DNA from: Syngnathus acus
Lineage: Eukaryota; Chordata; Actinopteri; Syngnathiformes; Syngnathidae
DNA: 64,000 nucleotides
Assembly (NCBI RefSeq): GCF_901709675.1
Contig: NC_051096.1
Coordinates: 6,537,001 to 6,601,000 of the forward strand
Direction of reading: 5' to 3'
Shown here: piece after piece, positions 60,661 to 64,000 of the stretch
How the letters are laid out: each line of letters opens with the position of its first letter
Position numbering within the stretch: the first letter of the stretch is position 1
Notes under the pieces: model-generated
The model's database searches: none
Seen by the model: only the letters and a program-made list of their open reading frames with translations
What the model was told of the DNA's origin: nothing
Position numbers and translations under genes: made by a program

Positions 60661-62662
60661 CCAGGCAGACACCACAACAGCGGCCAAGCGTGACAGCAAG
60701 TCGCCACCAAGTCAGCAGCTCGAGAGACACAACAACGGTAAGATGCGCTTGCAGCAAAACTCCTTAACGCTGACTGATTGGAGTTTGGGAAAAGCAACAA
60801 AAAAAAAAAAAAAATGGACAAATGAGCGTAGTTAAGTGGCTTTAACCTTGAATGAAAGTCTGCCCGAGTATCATTCTTGTGTGAATTTTGGCAAGCAAAG
60901 TGCAGTCTGGCACTGGAAGCGCACTCAAAGCCAAAGCTTTGTCTGAACGGTCGACTTCAAGTTCGGGGGAGGGAAAAGAGGCACAAAGAGCAAAAGGACC
61001 TACTGTGCCCCAGATGAAGTTCCTTTAATTGCTTTTCCATTTACGCATGCTTTGGGTCACAAGATTGTGCTTTAATGTCAGCAAGTGACTTCCGGCTCAG
61101 GGCAACGCTTATTTATTTTGGGCAACTGCATGTATCATCCTAAGATCGACTGTGATGTCATTTGTTATTTTGAATGCTGGAAAACAAACATGATTTTGAG
61201 GTCATAGAAACTTTCCTACTCTCGTCCAATATATATTGTGAGAAATTAATGAGTGAACCAATGTAAGCAACACGTTTCATCTTAAATAAAATGTATTATT
61301 TGCCATTTTGAATATGTTTAAACTTTTAAGATCATACGATCTTAGAAATTATGTTAATAATTAAAAAAAGATAAGTTAAAGAATGTTAAACCACAAAACG
61401 TATTCATACGGTGGAATTTTTTTGCTGAATTTATTCAATTGTATTTGCCCGTGTGGTTGCACGAAATAAAATCACTTGTGACGATAATAGACTATATTCT
61501 AAAAAAATGTACCAAGACCCAGATTATATTTTGTGTAACACATGACGAAATACAATTAAATAAATTCAACAACAAAAAATTCCCACTGTATCAATTTCAA
61601 TGACAAAAAGAGTCATTAAATAATTTCAAGGTGACCTATGCAGTATTTACTTTCTAATCTTGTTTTTTGTGAAGGAAATAAGTGCAATCATTTTCCAGGT
61701 ATAATGTCACATCGCACAATCACACACTTTGCGATTTGGACTGGAAAAACAGAGTTAAGATTTTAAGATCAAACAAAGCCAGACTCATCCTTATTCACTA
61801 TTTACTTTGCTGTCACCCAATTTGCCTCAAGGGAAAAAAAAAAAACTTGACACGCATCCACACACGATCTACCAGTTGTTTAACAAGCACTATTTCAACA
61901 TCCTTTCATTCAAGCAAATCGAATTTTTTCTAATTCCTCCCTAGCCATACAAGTGTACATCTAAATAGAGCAAACTCGGCCGTGTGCCATAAAGCCTCGT
62001 TAGACCGAGCGCGAGTCAACAATTCATTGTGAAGAGGATCTGAGGGTACAGTTTAACGCCACATCAGGTAGGGCTGCCTGCCTGCCTGTCTGCCTGCCTG
62101 CGGGCTGTAAAGCAGCCTCAATTGGCGCATTCAGACCTCGCAGAAAGAAGCCTCCTGTAGTTCGAGTCCTGCAGTGGAATAAAAAAGGCACACAGCTTTA
62201 CTGCTGCCTGGTTTTGTTTTCATTTTATGGCAGACAAAAATAAAAGCTATCACACCTGCAAGTCAAAGGGGAAAATACACTTACAAAAGTGGAACGGGAT
62301 CCGACTGTGTGTTATGATACACATTTGGAAATAAAGTGGAAAGAATAAAAAGGTGTCAAAGTATATCCTACGTAGCAGTTTTGCCGTGCGTAAACGAACG
62401 AGGACGCACGCATTCCAAATCCATTTCAATGCTTCTGATTTCCTAAACATTTCATATGCACACATTTCAATTGGAAACCTTTTTTTTTTCATCAAAATCT
62501 TGTTTTTGAACTTGAATGATACACGCTTGCAGTCTGAGCTGACACCAGACTGCAGTTGCACGGGGAGTGTAAAACCATTTGGGTGTAACAGGGTCAAAAA
62601 CATTTACAGCTTAGAATTTAGGAGCGGAAAAGACGACGAGGACATAAAGATGAGATGGGAAG

Positions 62663-62700
<38 letters not shown>

Positions 62701-62936
62701 AAAAAACCTGATTCCAGGCGCATCTGATGACTTCTTTCTTTCCATCCAGGTGACAGCAAAGTACCGGGACCACACAGGAGCGTCGCTGGGAAAGTGAGCA
62801 ACTCCACGGTCAACGGGAGCACCTCTGGCTGGATACGCCAGCAGCCCCTCAATGGCGGCTATGCCTGTGGATCGCATTTCGGGGGACAATGGACCTAGAC
62901 AGAAGGGAAGAAAGCGGATTTTAGTGCCACAATAAA
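60661..62936 (+). other. Candidate plus-strand spliced gene between hoxa11a and hoxa13a (two exons visible)
   Basis: Exon A (60661-60737, 77 nt) has acceptor TTTTCCCCACACAG and donor GTAAGA. Exon B starts at 62750 after TTCTTTCCATCCAG. One frame is open through both: 25 codons in exon A (QADTTTAAKRDSKSPPSQQL, then ERHNN), a Gly codon split by the intron, then 48 codons in exon B (DSKVPGPHRSVAGKVSNS ... GSHFGGQWT). A TAG at 62896-62898 follows, with AATAAA at 62931. The splice phases agree. The product tail is basic, Ser/Thr/Gly-rich and shows no domain I recognise. Upstream exons and a start codon were not found. An antisense long noncoding RNA is the alternative, and the minus strand of exon B is also open. 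Confidence 0.35.
62667..62694 (+). repeat. (GA)n microsatellite
   Basis: GA dinucleotide run followed by poly-A, just before exon B of the plus-strand candidate gene. Confidence 0.95.
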
Positions 62937-62949
62937 TGAAGAGCGGGGC

Positions 62950-64000
62950 ATGTGGAAACTGAATTTATTCACACACTGCTTTACATGTGTGCAGTAAAAC
63001 GCATTTCAACACAGAATGCACTCAGGTCATTTCACATTTAGGGAAAACGCCGACACAGCACAATTGATGGGTGCGAAATAAAAGTAGAAATGCCTCAGAC
63101 TCGTTTTAAAACAGTTTTCGTTGTCCTAAAAGTGGACGTAGGCTACGTAGCATTCTGAAACTAGTTCACGTCAAAAAGAAGATGCGCATTTGACGCACTC
63201 GAAGCGTATTTGATTTTCGTTTAGCTCTAAATTTAAGTCGCGCCTATTTGTATGCATTTAAAACTCCGAATACAGAATCTGTTGTTTAATTTCCTGCTTA
63301 GCTGAAATTAAAATAAAGACTGGACGTTTCCCTCCCCTGACGTGATAGGTGACATTCACTTGCACATACTTTGACGGAATTTTGCTGTTTATTTTTAAGA
63401 CACTAAATGCACCAAAATGGCTCATTTAAAAGGTCGCTACAAGTAACTGCTTCGCACTACAGACTCACCAAAACAAAAATTGGGATTCAAACGTGCATTC
63501 AATGGTAATGGAATAGGACCCCATTAACATTTGCAGCTGCGTAAAATCCCCAATTGATTATGATGCAATGCATTGTGACATTTCATTCGAAACAGCCAAC
63601 GAGTTTAGCTTCGGGGAATTTTCAAGCTGTTGCAATCCAAGGCGCCGATTTTGGACATGGAGGAATTGGCGTGATGTCGGTCACGCGTTGTATTTGTGAC
63701 CTGTCACGGTCTTGGACTGAATTTTGTAGGGGGCGGTTGTGAGATTATGGTCCAACCTTGAGCTGCCGGGCTGGGCCACATATTGGTGACTGGGATTGTC
63801 TGTGCGTGCGTGCGTGCGTGCGGGTGCGCGCACGGGCCTTGCTTCCATTACTTGCAGACAGCGAAGGTCAATGTAAAGAGCACAATGCGTGCTGCTGTTG
63901 GCCTCGTCTGGCTCCAAGCACGTCGGAGAGGCAGCGGACTCATTCTCTGGTCTGCTATGAGGTCACTGTGCTTATTAAGCATTACAACTCATTTAAAACG
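62950..64000. other. Right edge of window, no gene seen
   Basis: No hoxa13a exon (no group-13 homeobox such as RKKRVPYTK) is present. A GTGC-repeat tract is at about 63803-63835. Confidence 0.5.

Noticed and set aside
62611-62889. Minus-strand open frame resembling a Hox13 fragment (HFPSDAP, ERKKS)
   Set aside because: The similarity to HPSDAS...RRGRKK would have to cross a known intron position, and no homeobox follows. Plus-strand splice structure explains the open sequence better.
62950-64000. hoxa13a within the window
   Set aside because: No group-13 homeobox or exon 1 signature was found up to the right edge, so the gene must lie beyond it.

Overview
This window is a vertebrate HoxA cluster, almost certainly the HoxAa copy of a percomorph-type teleost fish. 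Eight Hox genes lie head to tail on the minus strand in paralogue order: hoxa1a, hoxa2a, hoxa3a, hoxa4a, hoxa5a, hoxa9a, hoxa10a and hoxa11a. Each has two coding exons with a phase-1 intron, and every join quoted here was checked for GT/AG sites and total length in codons. Anterior groups 1-5 kept with 9-11, and the presence of both hoxa2 and hoxa10, point to HoxAa of a spiny-rayed fish. Zebrafish HoxAa lacks a2 and a10, and HoxAb lacks the anterior genes. hoxa13a should lie just beyond the right edge and is not in the window.

Layout. 1-7.7 kb is the 3' flank of hoxa1a: AT-rich and repeat-laden (tRNA-Glu-like element, tandem duplication, SINE, two copies of a dispersed repeat, transposon-like ends, TG microsatellite). 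7.7-52 kb holds hoxa1a to hoxa10a and is nearly free of transposons. Between hoxa5a and hoxa9a is a degraded hoxa7a (40.7-41.8 kb) that keeps its start, a hexapeptide trace, both splice sites and half a homeobox. The mir-196 hairpin lies between hoxa9a and hoxa10a. hoxa11a is at 57.2-58.8 kb, followed by the hoxa11a-hoxa13a interval.

What the gene list does not explain. (1) Several small minus-strand segments between hoxa3a and the hoxa7a relic have consensus acceptors and donors. They fit a long, multi-exon 5' leader for hoxa3a/hoxa5a starting from a TATA/CCAAT promoter near 39.7 kb. (2) Two CTCF-like motifs in convergent orientation bracket the dead hoxa7a. (3) A plus-strand spliced transcription unit with a phase-compatible open frame, stop and AATAAA lies between hoxa11a and the expected hoxa13a. 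(4) A plus-strand first exon sits head to head with hoxa1a, where HOTAIRM1 lies in mammals. (5) A CACGTG E-box recurs 80-230 bp upstream of seven of the nine start codons, counting the pseudogene.

The genes encode the collinear homeodomain code for head-to-tail and paired-appendage patterning: a1-a4 in hindbrain and pharyngeal arches, a5 in the anterior trunk, a9-a11 in posterior trunk and fins, with miR-196 adding post-transcriptional control. Functions are assigned by family. Regulatory calls are motif-based inferences.
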